Source of the DNA: Aphelenchoides besseyi
Taxonomy: Eukaryota > Nematoda > Chromadorea > Rhabditida > Aphelenchoididae
Direction of reading: 5' to 3'
Length of the DNA: 64,000 bases
NCBI GenBank assembly: GCA_024699855.1
Contig: JAMPIQ010000008.1
Location: 27,756 to 91,755 of the forward strand
A program made the translations under genes and the position numbers. This document shows, piece after piece, positions 62,685 to 64,000 of the stretch. Numbering within the stretch: the stretch's first letter is position 1; the number at the start of each line of letters is the position of its first letter. Under the pieces are notes generated by a model. It ran no database searches. It saw only the letters and a list, made by a program, of their open reading frames with translations, and was not told the origin of the DNA.

Positions 62685-63508
62685 CCCGCCATTTGCTGCT
62701 TGCCCCCCTTGCGCTGGCCTCATGTCTCACTTTCGGGCAGACCGCTTGGGCCCAGACGCCGCCGCTTGCCCTGCCGCCCGGCCCACAGCAGCGATCCCTG
62801 CTGGAAAATATCGAAATCGGCGCATCGACGACCGAAATTCCAATTGCTTCCGATTTTCGCGGCGCGGATTTCACGCTTTTCGGCGCGCTGAACAATACCG
62901 ACCAGTTGCTGCTCGCCATTGGGCAATACGACATTGTCGTGACGCTCGAGGGACCGAGCGACTATATGACCGTGCGCAAGAAGGAACGCGTGGCGGGCAT
63001 CTGGATCAATACCAGCGCCATAACCTTCACGCCGCTGCCGGAATCCTATTCCATGGCCAGCACGCGCAATATCAGCGATGTCGCTTCGCCCGGAACGCTC
63101 CGCGCCATGGGGCTTGGCGTCGATCATCTGTCACTGAAAAGCGCGGTCTTTTCCGGCGTGCCCGACAATGTCTTCGATTTTCAGGAAGCCTATCGGCGTC
63201 TGAAGCTTTCGAGCGGCATCTATCGCAACGACACGACCGGGGTGCGGCTGGAGCGCACCGGCCTGTTCTGGGCGACTTTGCGCCTGCCGGCCAACGTGCC
63301 GAACGGCGTGCACACCGCCCGCGCCTATCTCTTCAAGAGCGGCAAATTCATTGCCCAGCGCGAACTGAAACTGCGTGTCGTCAAGACCGGCATGGAACAG
63401 GCGATCACCGACGCCGCGCATCAGACGCCGCTTGCCTATGGGGCGCTCTGCGTTCTGCTCGCCGTCGTGACCGGCTGGGGCGCCAGCATCATCTTCCGCA
63501 AGGACTGA
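62681..63508 (+). CDS. TIGR02186 (Alph_Pro_TM) family periplasmic/membrane protein
   Basis: 275 residues from the TTG at 62681, overlapping the permease stop. Signal peptide (HLLLAPLALASCLTFGQTAW), then a periplasmic domain (IEIGASTTEIPIASDFRGAD, DIVVTLEGPSDYMTVRKKER, VAGIWINTSAITFTPLPESY), and a C-terminal helix (YGALCVLLAVVTGWGASIIF). This family is conserved next to TauE/SafE permeases in alphaproteobacteria; function unknown. Intact. Confidence 0.88.
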   Translation: MTRHLLLAPLALASCLTFGQTAWAQTPPLALPPGPQQRSLLENIEIGASTTEIPIASDFRGADFTLFGALNNTDQLLLAIGQYDIVVTLEGPSDYMTVRKKERVAGIWINTSAITFTPLPESYSMASTRNISDVASPGTLRAMGLGVDHLSLKSAVFSGVPDNVFDFQEAYRRLKLSSGIYRNDTTGVRLERTGLFWATLRLPANVPNGVHTARAYLFKSGKFIAQRELKLRVVKTGMEQAITDAAHQTPLAYGALCVLLAVVTGWGASIIFRKD

Positions 63509-63675
63509 TCGGTTTTTCATCCCGCAAAAGAGAGCGTTTGCCGCCCCTGTCGGCAAAGATAGCATTCGCTTCCGTCATCGGTTTGCAGTAAAATTCATTC
63601 AAGGCGTTACAATCATACGTGCAGCTCCAGGCGAGCATGTGTGGTTGTGACCGGGATGAAAAAAGGAGAAATGTC

Positions 63676-63993
63676 ATGTTCAAGCACATTCTCATTCCCA
63701 CCGATGGCTCGCCGCTGGCGCAGATCGCAATCGACCAAGGGTTCGCTCTCGCCAAGGAGGCAGGCGCAAAGGTGACCGTCGTGACGGTATCGAAACCCTT
63801 TCACGTGATTGCCAGCGATGTCGAGGACATTGCCGCCATTGCCGAAGAAGAATTCCACCGCTGCGAGGAAGCGGAACATCTGCTGAGGGATACGCAGGCG
63901 CAGGCCACTTCCATGGGGCTGAATTGCGAAGCGCTGCTGGCGCGAGCGGGAAGGCTGCTCCCTCCCTTCCTGTCACCGTCTCTCCTTTGCTGA
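63676..63993 (+). CDS. Universal stress protein (UspA family), C-terminal part missing or misread
   Basis: Start MFKHILIPTDGSPLAQIAID after AAAGGAGA; the USP nucleotide-binding fold (GFALAKEAGAKVTVVTVSKP) follows, with an inserted acidic helix (SDVEDIAAIAEEEFHRCEEA). Up to about residue 90 it is a good USP. After NCEALLARAG the expected GxAxxxI...ADLIVxGxxG core is absent; the frame reads RLLPPFLSPSLLC and stops at 63993. The last 55 bases are unusually rich in C and T, so the 3' end looks wrong rather than truly truncated. Confidence 0.8.
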   Translation: MFKHILIPTDGSPLAQIAIDQGFALAKEAGAKVTVVTVSKPFHVIASDVEDIAAIAEEEFHRCEEAEHLLRDTQAQATSMGLNCEALLARAGRLLPPFLSPSLLC

Positions 63994-64000
63994 CTCGTGT

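Overview
The window is chromosomal DNA of a Rhizobiales alphaproteobacterium, almost certainly Agrobacterium (A. tumefaciens/fabrum group) or a very close relative. The evidence is high-GC coding sequence, three tandem flagellins, VisN/VisR master regulators, MotE, a CheS-CheY1-CheA-CheR-CheB-CheY2-CheD-CheT operon with no cheW, an MnhAB-type fused antiporter subunit and a PodJ-like polarity protein.

Layout. 1-10.2 kb: flagellar structural genes (divergent motA start; DUF1217 gene, flgF, fliI, unknown gene; then flgB-flgC-fliE-flgG-flgA-flgI-motE-flgH-fliL-fliP). 10.2-14.1 kb: flagellins flaA, flaB, flaC, each monocistronic with its own terminator and each with the same two-hairpin mRNA leader. 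14.2-21.2 kb: tRNA-Thr and housekeeping genes (murA, DUF2948, hisD, UPF0262, LMW phosphatase, infA, maf, yacG, DUF6030). 21.3-24.4 kb (minus): galE-like epimerase, aminotransferase, mscL. 24.6-28.1 kb: very large transporter-like hybrid histidine kinase. 28.2-41.8 kb (minus): transmembrane chemoreceptor, visR/visN, fliF, and the chemotaxis operon headed by a soluble globin-type receptor. 42.2-48.8 kb: Mnh/Pha monovalent cation/proton antiporter operon. 48.8-51.7 kb: small-gene region with an AT-richer two-gene Panacea (SocA-like, DUF4065) module next to tRNA-Phe. 51.8-57.4 kb (minus): fatty-acid beta-oxidation operon. 57.7-61.5 kb: podJ. 61.7-64 kb: TauE/SafE exporter, TIGR02186 protein and the start of a universal stress protein.

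How it works together: VisN/VisR sit on top of the flagellar cascade; the rod, ring, export and stator-accessory genes build the basal body; FlaA-C make the filament; the two receptors feed CheA, which signals through CheY1/CheY2 with CheS, CheR, CheB and CheD tuning the response. Mnh, MscL and the hybrid kinase are envelope and ion-homeostasis functions.

Sequence quality. About two thirds of the genes, including essential ones (murA, hisD in a prototroph, podJ), carry single-base frame breaks, mostly one extra base in or beside a short homopolymer. Some come as compensating pairs that leave an open frame with a wrong stretch of protein. Several long genes (mnhA, mnhD, cheB, flgG, flgI) are clean. 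I read this as assembly or basecalling error, not gene decay, and I annotate broken genes as full-length CDS spans with the break positions stated. Two apparent gene fusions (flgA-flgI and motE-flgH) are products of these breaks.
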